Assembly (NCBI RefSeq): GCF_017354945.1
Contig: NZ_CP071503.1
Location: forward strand, 372,001-436,000
Direction of reading: 5' to 3'
From: Shewanella avicenniae
Lineage (GTDB): Bacteria > Pseudomonadota > Gammaproteobacteria > Enterobacterales > Shewanellaceae
DNA: 64,000 nt
In this document: positions 52,192 to 62,860 of the stretch, piece after piece
Layout of the letters: every line of letters begins with the position of its first letter
Position numbering within the stretch: the stretch's first letter is position 1
Made by a program: the position numbers and the translations under genes
Notes under the pieces: model-generated
What the model was told of the DNA's origin: nothing
What the model saw: the letters and a program-made list of their open reading frames with translations, nothing else
Database searches by the model: none

Positions 52192-54789
52192 GTGCTAGAA
52201 GCATATCGTAAACACGTCGAGGAGCGTGCTGCAGAGGGCGTCGTCCCTAAGCCGCTAGATGCCCAACAAGTCGCCGCACTGGTCGAGTTAGTTAAAAACC
52301 CGCCAGCTGGTGAAGAACAATTCATTCTGGATCTGCTAGAAAACCGCATTCCACCAGGCGTGGATGAAGCCGCATACGTTAAGGCGGGTTTTTTGGATGC
52401 GATTGCTACTGGCACTGTAAGTTCGCCAATCTTATCTGCTGAACACGCCATTGAGCTGCTTGGCACCATGCAAGGTGGCTACAACATTGAGCCGCTGGTC
52501 AAAGCGTTGGACAACGATGCACTGGCTCCGCTGGCTGTTAAAGCACTGTCGCACACTCTGCTGATGTTTGACGCATTCCACGACGTGGTGGAAAAGATGG
52601 AAGCGGGTAACCCATTCGCGAAAACCATCGTTGAATCTTGGGCGAACGCCGAGTGGTTCCTGAGCCGTCCAAAACTGGCCGATAAGGTTTCTCTGACCGT
52701 ATTTAAAGTCACCGGTGAAACCAACACCGATGACTTGTCTCCAGCACCAGATGCATGGTCTCGTCCTGACATTCCATTGCACGCGCTGGCGATGTTGAAA
52801 AACGCCCGTGATGGTATTGAACCTGATCAGCCAGGCGTTGTTGGCCCAATCAAAACCATCGATAGCCTGAAAGAAAAAGGCTTCCCACTGGTTTACGTGG
52901 GTGACGTTGTCGGTACGGGTTCTTCACGTAAATCAGCGACTAACTCAGTATTGTGGTTCATGGGTGATGATATCCCATTCGTACCAAACAAACGTGCTGG
53001 TGGATTCTGTCTCGGCGGCAAAATTGCGCCAATCTTCTTCAACACCATGGAAGACGCGGGTGCTTTGCCAATCGAATTGGATGTCAGCCAAATGGAGATG
53101 GGCGATGTTATCGACGTTTACCCATACCAAGGCAAAGTGACGCGCCACGACAGCGATGAAGTGGTGTCTGAGTTTGAGCTGAAAACCAAAGTGCTGCTTG
53201 ATGAAGTGCGCGCAGGTGGTCGTATTCCATTGATCATCGGTCGCGGCCTCACTGATAAAGCGCGTGAAGTGTTGGGCTTGCCAGCATCTGACGTGTTCGT
53301 CCGTCCAGGTGCGGTTGCAGAGTCAGACAAAGGTTACACTCTGGCGCAGAAAATGGTGGGTAAGGCCTGTGGCGTTAAAGGCGTTCGTCCAAACCAATAC
53401 TGCGAACCTAAAATGACCTCAGTTGGTTCACAAGATACCACCGGCCCTATGACCCGTGATGAGCTAAAAGACTTGGCTTGTTTGGGCTTCAGCGCTGACT
53501 TGGTGATGCAGTCATTCTGTCACACTGCCGCCTATCCAAAACCAGTAGACGTGAACACTCACCACACCCTGCCTGATTTCATCATGAACCGTGGTGGTGT
53601 ATCACTGCGTCCAGGCGATGGTGTTATCCACTCATGGCTGAACCGTATGCTGCTGCCAGATACCGTAGGTACTGGTGGTGACTCACATACCCGTTTCCCA
53701 ATCGGTATTTCATTCCCAGCTGGTTCTGGTCTGGTGGCATTTGCGGCTGCGACCGGTGTGATGCCACTGGATATGCCTGAATCTGTTTTGGTGCGTTTTA
53801 GCGGCAAGATGCAACCTGGGATCACCCTGCGTGACTTGGTTCATGCGATTCCGCATAAAGCGATTGAAATGGGTCTGCTGACCGTTGAGAAGAAAGGTAA
53901 GAAAAACATCTTCTCAGGCCGCATCCTTGAAATCGAAGGTCTGCAACACCTGAAAGTTGAGCAAGCGTTTGAATTGTCAGATGCATCTGCTGAACGTAGT
54001 GCTGCCGGCTGTACCATCAAGTTGGATAAAGAGCCAATCATCGAATACTTGAACTCCAACATCGTTATGTTGAAGTGGATGATCGCTGAAGGTTACGGTG
54101 ACCGTCGTACATTGGAACGTCGTATCAAGGGCATGGAAGACTGGTTGGCGAACCCAGAGTTGATGGAAGCGGATGCTGATGCGGAATACGCAGCGGTTAT
54201 CGAGATCAATCTGGATGAGATCAAAGAGCCAATCCTGTGTGCGCCAAACGACCCTGATGACGCGGTACTGTTGTCAGCCGTGGCTAACACCAAGATTGAT
54301 GAAGTGTTCGTCGGTTCTTGTATGACCAACATCGGTCACTTCCGTGCTACCGGTAAAGTGTTGGATAAGTTTGCGACGACGTTGCCAACGCGTTTGTGGA
54401 TTGCGCCACCAACCAAGATGGACCGCGATCAGCTGACCGAAGAAGGCTACTACAGCATTTTTGGTAAAGCAGGTGCACGTATCGAAATCCCAGGTTGTTC
54501 TCTGTGTATGGGTAACCAAGCCCGTGTGGCAGAAGGCGCAACTGTGGTATCGACCTCTACTCGTAACTTCCCGAACCGTTTAGGTACAGGTGCCAATGTT
54601 TACTTGGCTTCTGCTGAACTCGCTGCCGTTGCGGCGTTGTTGGGACGTCTACCGAGCGTAGAAGAGTATCAAGAGTATGCGAAAGAGATTGATGCGACTG
54701 CCGCTGATACCTATCGCTACCTGAACTTTGACCAGTTGCCAGCTTACACTGACAAAGCAGAGAAAGTGATCTTTCAAACTGCGGTGTAA
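52192..54789 (+). CDS. acnB: AcnB, aconitate hydratase B
   Basis: AcnB interconverts citrate and isocitrate in the TCA cycle. The 865-residue protein starts at a GTG (52192) with AGAGGA 8 bases upstream; the N-terminus [16 protein letters not shown] matches Escherichia coli AcnB. The iron-sulphur ligands fall exactly at C710 (GSCMTN), C769 and C772 (GCSLCMG). AcnB-type domain order (HEAT-like, swivel, then catalytic domains) fits the length. Escherichia coli apo-AcnB also binds mRNA; the structured leader here makes that worth noting. Confidence 0.97.
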   Translation: MLEAYRKHVEERAAEGVVPKPLDAQQVAALVELVKNPPAGEEQFILDLLENRIPPGVDEAAYVKAGFLDAIATGTVSSPILSAEHAIELLGTMQGGYNIEPLVKALDNDALAPLAVKALSHTLLMFDAFHDVVEKMEAGNPFAKTIVESWANAEWFLSRPKLADKVSLTVFKVTGETNTDDLSPAPDAWSRPDIPLHALAMLKNARDGIEPDQPGVVGPIKTIDSLKEKGFPLVYVGDVVGTGSSRKSATNSVLWFMGDDIPFVPNKRAGGFCLGGKIAPIFFNTMEDAGALPIELDVSQMEMGDVIDVYPYQGKVTRHDSDEVVSEFELKTKVLLDEVRAGGRIPLIIGRGLTDKAREVLGLPASDVFVRPGAVAESDKGYTLAQKMVGKACGVKGVRPNQYCEPKMTSVGSQDTTGPMTRDELKDLACLGFSADLVMQSFCHTAAYPKPVDVNTHHTLPDFIMNRGGVSLRPGDGVIHSWLNRMLLPDTVGTGGDSHTRFPIGISFPAGSGLVAFAAATGVMPLDMPESVLVRFSGKMQPGITLRDLVHAIPHKAIEMGLLTVEKKGKKNIFSGRILEIEGLQHLKVEQAFELSDASAERSAAGCTIKLDKEPIIEYLNSNIVMLKWMIAEGYGDRRTLERRIKGMEDWLANPELMEADADAEYAAVIEINLDEIKEPILCAPNDPDDAVLLSAVANTKIDEVFVGSCMTNIGHFRATGKVLDKFATTLPTRLWIAPPTKMDRDQLTEEGYYSIFGKAGARIEIPGCSLCMGNQARVAEGATVVSTSTRNFPNRLGTGANVYLASAELAAVAALLGRLPSVEEYQEYAKEIDATAADTYRYLNFDQLPAYTDKAEKVIFQTAV

Positions 54790-54804
54790 TTGAGGTAACC
54801 ATTG

Positions 54805-54832
54805 AAAAGGCCAGCATTTTTGCTGGCCTTTT
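54805..54832. terminator. acnB-rsd bidirectional terminator
   Basis: AAAAGGCCAGCA, T-rich loop, TGCTGGCCTTTT. T-runs occur in both directions, so it can serve acnB on the + strand and rsd on the - strand. Confidence 0.88.
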
Positions 54833-54877
54833 AGTTTGTCGTCGCGGCGTCTTTTAGTTTGTTATCGCTAGCGCTAA

Positions 54878-55369
54878 TCAATCGTTAGCAACTGCTTGTT
54901 GTGGTTCGTTGCGTTGAATGCGGAAGGTATACAGCACTTGCAGTAAACGGTCTTCTAACCCTAAACGGGTTTCGAGCACGTCGACCAGCTCAGCCAAATC
55001 TTGATCGAGCGAGAGCAACATATCGTCATTGTCAGCAACGGAATATTTATCGATAAAGTCGAGCAGTTTATCGGTGGTCTCAATCACTTCAGGTAGCAAG
55101 CGGTCGGTGACTTGTTCACCTTCAGGAAAGGAGTGCATGATCTGGTTAATCACTCGAAAATGCCCTTCAGACACATAATCCACCAAGTGATCACAGAACT
55201 GATGCACCTGTTGTAGTCCCGGCAGGCTATTTTCAGGGCTGTCACTACGGGATAGCCCCGCCAGCTTAAAGTATTGCACCAACAGTTCGCGCCGCGCTTG
55301 CAGCCAGCGATCGATTAAACGACTGGTGCCACCCCATTTTTCTTCGGCTTGAGCGAGTTTTTTCAGCAT
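54878..55369 (-). CDS. rsd: Rsd/AlgQ, anti-sigma-70 regulator
   Basis: A 163-residue helical protein of the Rsd/AlgQ family, which binds sigma-70 in stationary phase and shifts RNA polymerase use. Conserved parts are LIDRWLQARRELLVQYFKLAG at the N-terminus and the FCDHLVDYVSEGHF segment. I start it at the ATG at 55369, with AAGGAG 7 bases upstream, rather than at an upstream in-frame start. A weak promoter (TTGCCA, 18 bases, TAAATT) may lie just upstream. A separate promoter-terminator unit lies further upstream at 55522-55644. Confidence 0.93.
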   Translation of the reverse strand: MLKKLAQAEEKWGGTSRLIDRWLQARRELLVQYFKLAGLSRSDSPENSLPGLQQVHQFCDHLVDYVSEGHFRVINQIMHSFPEGEQVTDRLLPEVIETTDKLLDFIDKYSVADNDDMLLSLDQDLAELVDVLETRLGLEDRLLQVLYTFRIQRNEPQQAVAND

Positions 55370-55521
55370 GATGAGACTCCTTACCGCCATTGTTAATTAA
55401 ATTTAGGCGACTTCAGCTTAGCTTGGCAACTTTATTCGCTCATTCGAGCGACTAAAGTCTATGAGAGATAGGTGATGAAGCCGGACGTTGAGTGGTCAGC
55501 GATTACTGAAAATCAGCCAAT

Positions 55522-55609
55522 AAAAAGCCCAGCGGCAGAGTCTACAGCTGGGCGAGGAAAATTTTAACGGGCTCGATGTGACGAGCTTCTTGATTGTTCT
55601 TGCTAGCGC
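55522..55609 (-). ncRNA. Candidate small RNA or rsd leader attenuator
   Basis: On the minus strand a strong promoter, TTGCAC at 55644-55639, 17-base spacer, TATAAA at 55621-55616, is followed about 95 bases later by an intrinsic terminator: GCCCAGC and GCTGGGC (55553 to 55527) and then TTTTTA. The predicted transcript of about 88 bases has a 5' hairpin (GCTCG/CGAGC at 55586-55571), an AU-rich unpaired stretch (near 55570-55557) and the terminator hairpin, the layout of an Hfq-type small RNA. No reading frame fits. Since rsd lies downstream on the same strand, the unit could instead be an attenuated leader of rsd. I recognise no known family. Confidence 0.6.
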
Positions 55610-55615
55610 AGAATT

Positions 55616-55644
55616 TTTATACCAAAGGGAGGGAACTGGTGCAA
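55616..55644 (-). promoter_or_regulatory. Promoter of the candidate small RNA
   Basis: TTGCAC, a 17-base spacer, TATAAA read on the minus strand. It matches sigma-70 consensus well and faces the terminator at 55553-55522. The gap between it and hemE (to 55864) holds a weak hemE promoter (extended -10 TGCTAAACT at 55813-55821). Confidence 0.65.
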
Positions 55645-55864
55645 CTGTTTTTGGTCATATAACGGTTAGGCTTTAGCGACAAATCCCGCTTTTATCTCAG
55701 TCCGTGATCCGTGGCTGATAATCTAAAATTTGTCTGAAATTTCACCAGTTGCGAATATTCACTGTTGATGGTCACAGAAATACGCGATCACAGGTTACAT
55801 TATCGAAGCAAATGCTAAACTAGCGCCCCAGAAAACAGCACAAACAACCTTTAGGGACAGCCAA

Positions 55865-56929
55865 ATGGCAGAATTGAAGAATGATCGTTATTTACGTGCA
55901 CTGTTGAAACAGCCAGTGGACGTAACGCCTGTGTGGATGATGCGCCAAGCTGGCCGTTATCTGCCTGAATACAAAGCAACTCGTGCGCAAGCGGGTGATT
56001 TTATGTCACTGTGCCGCAACGCTGATCTGGCTTGCGAAGTGACTTTACAACCTCTGCGTCGTTACGAGCTAGATGCTGCGATTTTGTTCTCTGACATTTT
56101 GACTGTGCCAGATGCAATGGGCTTAGGTTTGTTCTTTGAAGCTGGCGAAGGCCCACGCTTTGAACGTAAAGCGAATACCATCGACACTATCAAAGCGCTG
56201 CCAATTCCTGATCCAGAAGATGAGCTGGGTTACGTGATGAAAGCCGTGAGCACTATCCGTCGTGAACTGAAAGGTGAAGTACCGTTGATTGGCTTCTCTG
56301 GTTCACCTTGGACCTTGGCGACCTACATGGTGGAAGGCGGTTCAAGCAAAGCGTTTGAACAGATCAAACGTATGATGTACTCCGAGCCTGCTGCACTGCA
56401 TATGCTGCTGGATAAACTGGCTGACTCAGTGACCCTGTACCTGAACGCGCAGATTGCCAACGGTGCACAAGCGGTCATGATTTTCGACTCATGGGGCGGT
56501 GCGCTGTCGCACGCGGCTTACCGTGAATTCTCTCTGCGTTACATGCAGAAAATCATCAGTGGTTTGACCCGCGAAAACGAAGGTCGCCGTGTACCTGTCA
56601 CTCTGTTCACCAAAGGTGGTGGTTTGTGGCTGGAAGCAATGGCAGAAACTGGTGCTGATGCACTGGGACTGGACTGGACAATTGATATCGCCGATGCCCG
56701 TCGTCGCGTGGGTGATAAGGTTGCCCTGCAAGGCAACATGGATCCATCAGCCCTATATGCTCCGATTCCGCGCATTGAAGAAGAAGTGGCGAACATTCTT
56801 GCTGGTTATGGTGAAGGTTCTGGCCATGTATTCAACTTGGGCCACGGTATTCACCAACACGTTGATCCTGAACATGCGGGCGCATTCGTTAAAGCGGTGC
56901 ATGAACAGTCTCGCAAGTATCACAAGTAA
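55865..56929 (+). CDS. hemE: HemE, uroporphyrinogen III decarboxylase
   Basis: HemE makes coproporphyrinogen III in haem synthesis. The 354-residue length is usual. The N-terminal [15 protein letters not shown] motif, the [14 protein letters not shown] segment, [17 protein letters not shown] and the C-terminal [15 protein letters not shown] are family hallmarks. A TTAGGGACAG ribosome binding region precedes the ATG, and a terminator follows. Confidence 0.97.
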   Translation: MAELKNDRYLRALLKQPVDVTPVWMMRQAGRYLPEYKATRAQAGDFMSLCRNADLACEVTLQPLRRYELDAAILFSDILTVPDAMGLGLFFEAGEGPRFERKANTIDTIKALPIPDPEDELGYVMKAVSTIRRELKGEVPLIGFSGSPWTLATYMVEGGSSKAFEQIKRMMYSEPAALHMLLDKLADSVTLYLNAQIANGAQAVMIFDSWGGALSHAAYREFSLRYMQKIISGLTRENEGRRVPVTLFTKGGGLWLEAMAETGADALGLDWTIDIADARRRVGDKVALQGNMDPSALYAPIPRIEEEVANILAGYGEGSGHVFNLGHGIHQHVDPEHAGAFVKAVHEQSRKYHK

Positions 56930-56950
56930 CCGTTACGGTTGCTGATGTTG

Positions 56951-56976
56951 AAAAGCCTCCGCTCGGGGGCTTTTTT
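56951..56976 (+). terminator. hemE terminator
   Basis: AAAAGCCTCC, loop GCTC, GGGGGCTTTTTT; the stem contains one G-U pair. It lies 21 bases after the hemE stop. Confidence 0.9.
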
Positions 56977-57176
56977 GATCCCATTTTTGACGTGTCGAGG
57001 ACGTCAAAAGACAAACTGATGCGGTAAATCAAAGTTCGCCTAATAGATTTTGGCATGCTGCGTCACAAGCAGATTCAAATAGGGTTGTAGGGAAGAATCC
57101 TAGGGCAAGTGTCGCCCGTCTTATCAGTGAAGACCTCAGGTAACCGTGTACTGATGAAGTTGGTGGGCAGAACCGT

Positions 57177-59762
57177 ATGTTGTTAAGCGATAAAATCCGC
57201 ACCTTTATTTTGGCCTTTTGTGTGCCAGCGTTATTTGTGGTGATTTACTGCGTTCACCAATGGTTTGAATACCATATCAGTGAGCATATGCAGCATATGC
57301 GACAGCAAGAAAATCAGCGCATTCTCAAGCATTTTGACGATGATGCGCATCAGCTGTTTATGCTGGCACAACTCTATTCAGCAGAACTCAATAACCCCGT
57401 CTCACAACAGCAGTGGCAAAGCTTGTTATCTGAGCGAGATGTCGCTGTTTATCGTCTGCACGCCGAGCAACTGCAAGCGCTCGGCCAACAGGATACCGAC
57501 CCGCAAATAGCGAAGGCGTTAGCCGCACTACATTCACTGGGCAAATTTGGTTGGGGCGCCATGCTTGCCACCGATCAGCCGTTAGCGGTGGGTTATCTGC
57601 GCCTTGCTGAAGATGATTTTTTGATTGCCATACGACGGCTTACCAGCAGCTACTTTACCGCGCTTGGACAGGGTGAGCTGAAGCAGCAGTTGCGCTTGGT
57701 AACGTCTGCCGATATTGCTGTGCCCGAGTTTGATTATGTGGCAGTGCGGACTGTGGCTGAGTTGCCGTTGTTGCTGCAAATCGCCCATCAGCCTGACCTA
57801 TTTATGTTGCTGTCTTGGCATACCACGGTGATATTGCTGCTGATGCTCGTGGGTGGGCTATTTATTGTCTATCTGGGGTATGTGTGGTTAAAGCGGTCAC
57901 TGCTTGCACCTTTTGCAAAGTTGACTGAGCAGATTGAGGCTTTAGACCCCAGTCAGTCGCAGTTAGCGACCATCGATACTCAAGGCAATCGCAAATTTAG
58001 TGCGTTAACTGACAGTATCAATAATCTGGTCAATGGTCTCGCGCGCGACCGTGCTCGTGCCAAAATCACCTTAGAAGCCATTGCCGAGGCGGTGATTGTG
58101 ATGGATCGTGATGCCTTAGTGACTTATATGAATCCACAAGCTGAACAGCTGTTGCAGGTGCGTTCAGCGTCATTGTCTAGCCGTTCCATCGGCGCCTTGC
58201 TGGAGATGGACAACAGTCTCGATGCAGAGTTACAGCAGTTTATGGCATCAGGCTCGGCGCAAATTGAACATCGAAAAATCCGCTTTAACTTACCTAAACC
58301 TTTGCTGTTGGACCGCGCGCTCACCAACTTGCGTTGTGAGGTTGGCAATGTGATTGGCGCGGTGATGGTGCTGCGCGATGTGACCGCCGAGGAGCAACTG
58401 AAACAGGTGTTGCATCGTCGAGCAAATATCGATGCGTGTACCGGGTTGCTGAACCGCCACGCCTTTGAGCGTAAGTTGGCAGGGCACATTGCACATGCTC
58501 AGACCGTGGCCTTGTGTTATCTCGACCTTGAGCAATTTAAGCTGATTAATGACAACTGTGGCCATCTGACCGGCGACCATATGCTGACGCTGGTGGCGAA
58601 AGTGCTACTGCAATTTGCTGGACGCGAAGCGCTGCTCGGGCGGTTAGGAGGCGATGAATTTGGCTTAGTGATCCGCGACCAAGCAGCTGTCGAGGTCGCA
58701 CGAACGCTGAAGGCGCTGACCGAACAGGTGCATCTGCAAGTGGTGCAATATGAAGGGGTTAACTATCGCGTCGGTGTCAGTATCGGCGTCGCCTTTTGTC
58801 ATGGCACTAGACCCAACCCACTCGAACTACTAAAAGATGCCGATATCGCCTGTATTGCCGCTAAGCGTAAAGGTAGTAGCCAAATTCACTTCTATGATAG
58901 CCGCGACCAACAGCTGAATTATGAGCGCAACGCGCCTAAGTGGGCGCACCGCATTACTCGTGCGATTGAGTCGCAGGGATTGCTGCTATATTTCCAACCG
59001 ATTCGCTCGTTGAGCGGCAAAGCAAAGCGGCAGCGGCTGGAAATTCTGCTTAGGCTTCAAGGCGAAGCGTCGCGAATTTTACCGCCCGCACAATTTATTG
59101 CAGCGGCGGAGCGATTCAAGTTGATGCCGGATGTCGACAAAGAAGTGATTCGGCAAGCCTTTGCGTGGTTGTCGCAGCAGCGCGCTATCCTCGACACAAT
59201 TTGTGTTTCCATCAACCTCTCAGCCAACAGCTTGGGGGCTGAGGGGATGTTGGATTACATCGCTGAGCAATTGCAGTCTTTTGACCTGCCCAGCAGTTGC
59301 ATCTGTTTTGAAATCACCGAAACCAGTGCCATGCAAAACCGCACTCGCGCGTTGCAGATGTTACAGCAGCTGCGCAAGCTAGGTTTTACTTTAGCATTGG
59401 ATGATTTTGGGAGTGGCTTTGCGTCCTATGGCTATTTACGTGAAATGCCAATCGACTATGTGAAAATTGACGGTTGTTTTGTACGGCAGATTGCCACAAA
59501 TGCGCGAGATTTTGCGATTGTTAAATCGATCCACGATGTCTGCCAAACCATGGGGATTGAAACGGTTGCTGAGTTTGTTGAAAGCCGTGAAATTATCGAT
59601 AAGCTCAACGACATTGGCGTTAATTACGCACAAGGTTATGTGATCGGGCGGCCAAAACCATTAGCGGATTATCAACACAGTATGCGTTTAGTCGGACAGC
59701 GCAATTTGGCCGAGCACAGCAATGTGCGGCCATTGCATGTTGAGCAGGCTGTTAGTGCTTAG
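57177..59762 (+). CDS. Membrane GGDEF-EAL cyclic di-GMP protein
   Basis: An 861-residue protein. Order: membrane segment (about 8-26), periplasmic region (about 27-210), second membrane segment (about 215-240), HAMP-like linker, PAS-like domain (about 295-410), GGDEF at residues 491-495 (GRLGGDEF) and an EAL domain whose motif reads EIL at about 622. The remaining phosphodiesterase signatures are present (EITET, DDFGSGF, KIDG, AEFVES, QGYVIGRP). No RxxD inhibitory site precedes GGDEF. Either activity, or both, is possible. It is a single gene with a weak ribosome binding site and a leader of about 150 bases rich in short inverted repeats. Confidence 0.9.
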   Translation: MLLSDKIRTFILAFCVPALFVVIYCVHQWFEYHISEHMQHMRQQENQRILKHFDDDAHQLFMLAQLYSAELNNPVSQQQWQSLLSERDVAVYRLHAEQLQALGQQDTDPQIAKALAALHSLGKFGWGAMLATDQPLAVGYLRLAEDDFLIAIRRLTSSYFTALGQGELKQQLRLVTSADIAVPEFDYVAVRTVAELPLLLQIAHQPDLFMLLSWHTTVILLLMLVGGLFIVYLGYVWLKRSLLAPFAKLTEQIEALDPSQSQLATIDTQGNRKFSALTDSINNLVNGLARDRARAKITLEAIAEAVIVMDRDALVTYMNPQAEQLLQVRSASLSSRSIGALLEMDNSLDAELQQFMASGSAQIEHRKIRFNLPKPLLLDRALTNLRCEVGNVIGAVMVLRDVTAEEQLKQVLHRRANIDACTGLLNRHAFERKLAGHIAHAQTVALCYLDLEQFKLINDNCGHLTGDHMLTLVAKVLLQFAGREALLGRLGGDEFGLVIRDQAAVEVARTLKALTEQVHLQVVQYEGVNYRVGVSIGVAFCHGTRPNPLELLKDADIACIAAKRKGSSQIHFYDSRDQQLNYERNAPKWAHRITRAIESQGLLLYFQPIRSLSGKAKRQRLEILLRLQGEASRILPPAQFIAAAERFKLMPDVDKEVIRQAFAWLSQQRAILDTICVSINLSANSLGAEGMLDYIAEQLQSFDLPSSCICFEITETSAMQNRTRALQMLQQLRKLGFTLALDDFGSGFASYGYLREMPIDYVKIDGCFVRQIATNARDFAIVKSIHDVCQTMGIETVAEFVESREIIDKLNDIGVNYAQGYVIGRPKPLADYQHSMRLVGQRNLAEHSNVRPLHVEQAVSA

Positions 59763-59844
59763 TACGTAGTGATCAGTGATTAATCATTAGCAAACTGTGC
59801 CTAGCCGTTATGGTTTTGAACCGAGCTTAACACCGGAAATCCGT

Positions 59845-59876
59845 TACAAAAAAATCGGCGCCTACTGGCGCCGATT
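59845..59876 (-). terminator. purHD operon terminator
   Basis: On the minus strand AATCGGCGCC, loop AGTA, GGCGCCGATT, then TTTTT. It lies about 30 bases after the purD stop. Confidence 0.92.
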
Positions 59877-59905
59877 CAATGTCGATAGCACAAATAACAC
59901 CATGG

Positions 59906-61207
59906 CTATTTCGCTTGTTGCTCGCGGGCAATGGCACGGTAGCCGATATCGGTACGGAAGTAGACATCGTCCCAATGGATTTCATCCACCAGTGCATAAG
60001 CGGTTTTTTGTGCTTCGGTCACTGTGTTACCCAGTGCCGTGGCACACAGTACGCGGCCGCCTGCAGTCACTACGTGTTCGCCGTCAAGTTTAGTGCCGGC
60101 GTGGAACACTTTAGCGTTGTTATCACCGAGTGACAGGCCTTCAATCACATCGCCTTGGCGATATTCATCAGGATAACCACCCGCAGCCAATACCACACCA
60201 ACAGCAGCGCGGTCATCGTATTCCGCGGTTACTTGATCCAACTCGCCTTTGCAGCCCGCCAAACACAGTGCCACCAAGTCAGATTTCAAACGCATCATGA
60301 TAGGTTGGGTTTCTGGGTCGCCAAAGCGGCAGTTGTATTCCAGTACTTTTGCAGTGCCATCTGGTGCAATCATCAAGCCGGCATAGAGAAAACCAGTATA
60401 CACGTTGCCTTCAGCAGCCATACCATCCACGGTTGGACGGATCACGTTAGCCACCACCCAATCGTGGATCTCTTGGGTGACCACTGGTGCAGGTGAGTAA
60501 GCACCCATACCGCCAGTGTTAGGGCCATTGTCAGCGTTATCGCGTGCTTTATGGTCTTGGCTGGTGGCCATTGGCAGAATGTTTTTGCCATCGACCATCA
60601 CGATGAAGCTAGCTTCTTCGCCTTTAAGGAACTCTTCGATAACGACACGCGAACCGGCTTCGCCAAACTTGTTACCCGCCAGCATGTCGTCGATTGCGGC
60701 ATCTGCTTCGGCTTGGTTTTGCGCGATGATCACGCCCTTACCGGCTGCTAAGCCGTCAGCTTTGATCACTACCGGAAAACCTGTTTCTGCCGCCAACTCT
60801 GCCGCGTAGGCCTTGGCTGGGGCGATTTCAGTCAGGTTTTTATAAGCAGCGGTTGGAATATTGTGACGTGCTAAAAAGTCTTTGGTAAAGGCTTTAGAGC
60901 CTTCTAATTGCGCAGCTGCTTGGGTTGGGCCAAAGATGTTCATATTGGCCGCGCGGAACGCATCGACTACGCCGATCACCAGTGGCGCTTCTGGGCCAAC
61001 AATGGTCAGTTCCACTTGTTTTTCTTGGGCAAACGCTAACAGTGCCGCGACGTCAGTTGCGCTAATGTCGATGTTTTGCAATTTAGGCTCGTGGGCGGTA
61101 CCCGCATTACCTGGAGCAACAAATACCACTTCCACATCGTTGTTTTGCGCCGCTTTCCACGACAATGCGTGTTCACGACCACCACCACCAATAACGAGAA
61201 CTTTCAT
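59906..61207 (-). CDS. purD: PurD, phosphoribosylamine--glycine ligase
   Basis: PurD makes glycinamide ribonucleotide in purine synthesis. The 433-residue ATP-grasp enzyme begins MKVLVIGGGGREHALSWK, with the GPEAPLVIG segment, the GLAAGKGVI ATP-grasp loop and the EYNCRFGDPETQ metal-binding motif. It follows purH after 63 bases in the same operon, as in many gammaproteobacteria. Confidence 0.97.
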   Translation of the reverse strand: MKVLVIGGGGREHALSWKAAQNNDVEVVFVAPGNAGTAHEPKLQNIDISATDVAALLAFAQEKQVELTIVGPEAPLVIGVVDAFRAANMNIFGPTQAAAQLEGSKAFTKDFLARHNIPTAAYKNLTEIAPAKAYAAELAAETGFPVVIKADGLAAGKGVIIAQNQAEADAAIDDMLAGNKFGEAGSRVVIEEFLKGEEASFIVMVDGKNILPMATSQDHKARDNADNGPNTGGMGAYSPAPVVTQEIHDWVVANVIRPTVDGMAAEGNVYTGFLYAGLMIAPDGTAKVLEYNCRFGDPETQPIMMRLKSDLVALCLAGCKGELDQVTAEYDDRAAVGVVLAAGGYPDEYRQGDVIEGLSLGDNNAKVFHAGTKLDGEHVVTAGGRVLCATALGNTVTEAQKTAYALVDEIHWDDVYFRTDIGYRAIAREQQAK

Positions 61208-61270
61208 AATTTATTTCCCTTTCGAAATACGTAAGGCGCTGCCGCAGCAACGCCTTAGTCGCACTGACTG

Positions 61271-62860
61271 TTAGTGACGGAAATGACGCATGCCAGTGAA
61301 CACCATTGCCATGCCTGCTTCGTCAGCAGCGGCAATCACTTCGTCGTCGCGGATTGAACCACCTGGTTGAATGATACAGCTGATACCAGCGGCAGCAGCA
61401 GCGTCGATACCATCGCGGAATGGGAAGAAGGCATCGGATGCCATCACTGAGCCCTCAACCACTAAACCTTCGTCAGCAGCTTTGATACCGGCGATTTTGG
61501 CGCTGTAAACGCGGCTCATTTGGCCAGCGCCGACGCCGATGGTCATGCCGTCTTTGGCATAAACAATCGCGTTAGACTTAACAAATTTAGCCACTTTCCA
61601 GCAGAACAGCAGATCTTTCAGCTCTGCAGCAGTCGGTTGACGCTTGGTGACCACTTTCAGGTCAGCTTCGGTGATCACCGCTTGGTCGCGGTCTTGTACC
61701 AACATGCCGCCGTTCACGCGTTTGTAATCAAAGCTGGTAGTTTTCGCAGCCCATTGGCCACATTCCAGCAAACGTACGTTGGCTTTCTTGGCGACTACTT
61801 CGCGTGCTTCAGCGCTGACCACTGGCGCGATAATCACTTCAACGAATTGGCGCTCAACGATAGCTGCGGCAGTTTTGCCGTCCAGCTCGCGGTTGAAGGC
61901 GATGATGCCGCCAAAGGCTGAGGTTGGGTCAGTTTTAAAGGCGCGTTCGTACGCGGCGAAGATGTCGCTATCAACGGCTACACCACATGGGTTAGCGTGT
62001 TTCACGATAACGCAGGCCGGTTCAGCAAATTCTTTCACGCATTCCAGCGCCGCATCTGTATCAGCAATGTTGTTGTAAGACAGCGCTTTACCTTGCAGTT
62101 GGATGGCAGTTGCGACTGAGGCTTCATCAGCGTTCAGGTCAACATAGAAAGCCGCGTCTTGGTGGCTGTTTTCGCCATAACGCAGGTCTTGTTTTTTCAC
62201 CAACTGGGTGTTGTAAGTGCGTGGGAATTTAGAATCTTTGTTGCACTCAGCATCGCTGTGCGCTGGCACCATAGTGCCGAAGTAATTCGCGATCATGCCA
62301 TCGTACGCGGCAGTGTGCTCGTATGCGGCAATCGCTAAATCAAAACGGGTGTTGTAGGTGGTTGAACCTTGGTTGGCCGCCATTTCTGCCAACACTTTAT
62401 CGTAGTCAGCTGCGTTAACCACAATGGTCACGTCTTTATGGTTTTTCGCTGCCGCGCGCACCATGGTAGGGCCGCCGATATCGATGTTCTCGATAGCGTC
62501 TTCCAGGGTGCAATCAGGGTTAGCGACAGTCGCCGCAAAAGGGTACAAGTTCACTGCAACGAGGTCGATCGGGCCGATGTTGTTATCTGCCATGACCTGC
62601 TCATCAATACCACGGCGAGCCAAGATGCCGCCATGTACTTTTGGGTGCAGTGTTTTTACACGGCCGTCCATGATTTCTGGGTGACCGGTGTAGTCAGATA
62701 CTTCGATAACCGGGATGCCGTTGTCTGCCAACAGGCGTGCAGTACCACCGGTAGAGAGCAATTCAACGCCTTGCGCATGCAGGGCTTGGGCAAATTCCAC
62801 GATTCCGGTTTTATCAGATACGCTCAGCAGGGCGCGACGAATAGGTCTGGCAGTAGTCAT
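61271..62860 (-). CDS. purH: PurH, AICAR transformylase and IMP cyclohydrolase
   Basis: PurH carries out the last two steps to IMP. The 529-residue protein has an N-terminal MGS-like cyclohydrolase domain (about 1-200, with SVSDKTG, STGGTAR and [15 protein letters not shown]) and the transformylase domain, with [19 protein letters not shown] and a C-terminal [12 protein letters not shown] segment. It is the first gene of the purHD operon; the leader upstream is structured. Confidence 0.97.
   Translation of the reverse strand: MTTARPIRRALLSVSDKTGIVEFAQALHAQGVELLSTGGTARLLADNGIPVIEVSDYTGHPEIMDGRVKTLHPKVHGGILARRGIDEQVMADNNIGPIDLVAVNLYPFAATVANPDCTLEDAIENIDIGGPTMVRAAAKNHKDVTIVVNAADYDKVLAEMAANQGSTTYNTRFDLAIAAYEHTAAYDGMIANYFGTMVPAHSDAECNKDSKFPRTYNTQLVKKQDLRYGENSHQDAAFYVDLNADEASVATAIQLQGKALSYNNIADTDAALECVKEFAEPACVIVKHANPCGVAVDSDIFAAYERAFKTDPTSAFGGIIAFNRELDGKTAAAIVERQFVEVIIAPVVSAEAREVVAKKANVRLLECGQWAAKTTSFDYKRVNGGMLVQDRDQAVITEADLKVVTKRQPTAAELKDLLFCWKVAKFVKSNAIVYAKDGMTIGVGAGQMSRVYSAKIAGIKAADEGLVVEGSVMASDAFFPFRDGIDAAAAAGISCIIQPGGSIRDDEVIAAADEAGMAMVFTGMRHFRH

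Noticed and set aside
56977..57176. Possible cyclic di-GMP (GEMM) riboswitch before the GGDEF-EAL gene
   Set aside because: The conserved GGGCAAACC and GACGCAAAGCC segments of the class are not present, here or before 42077.
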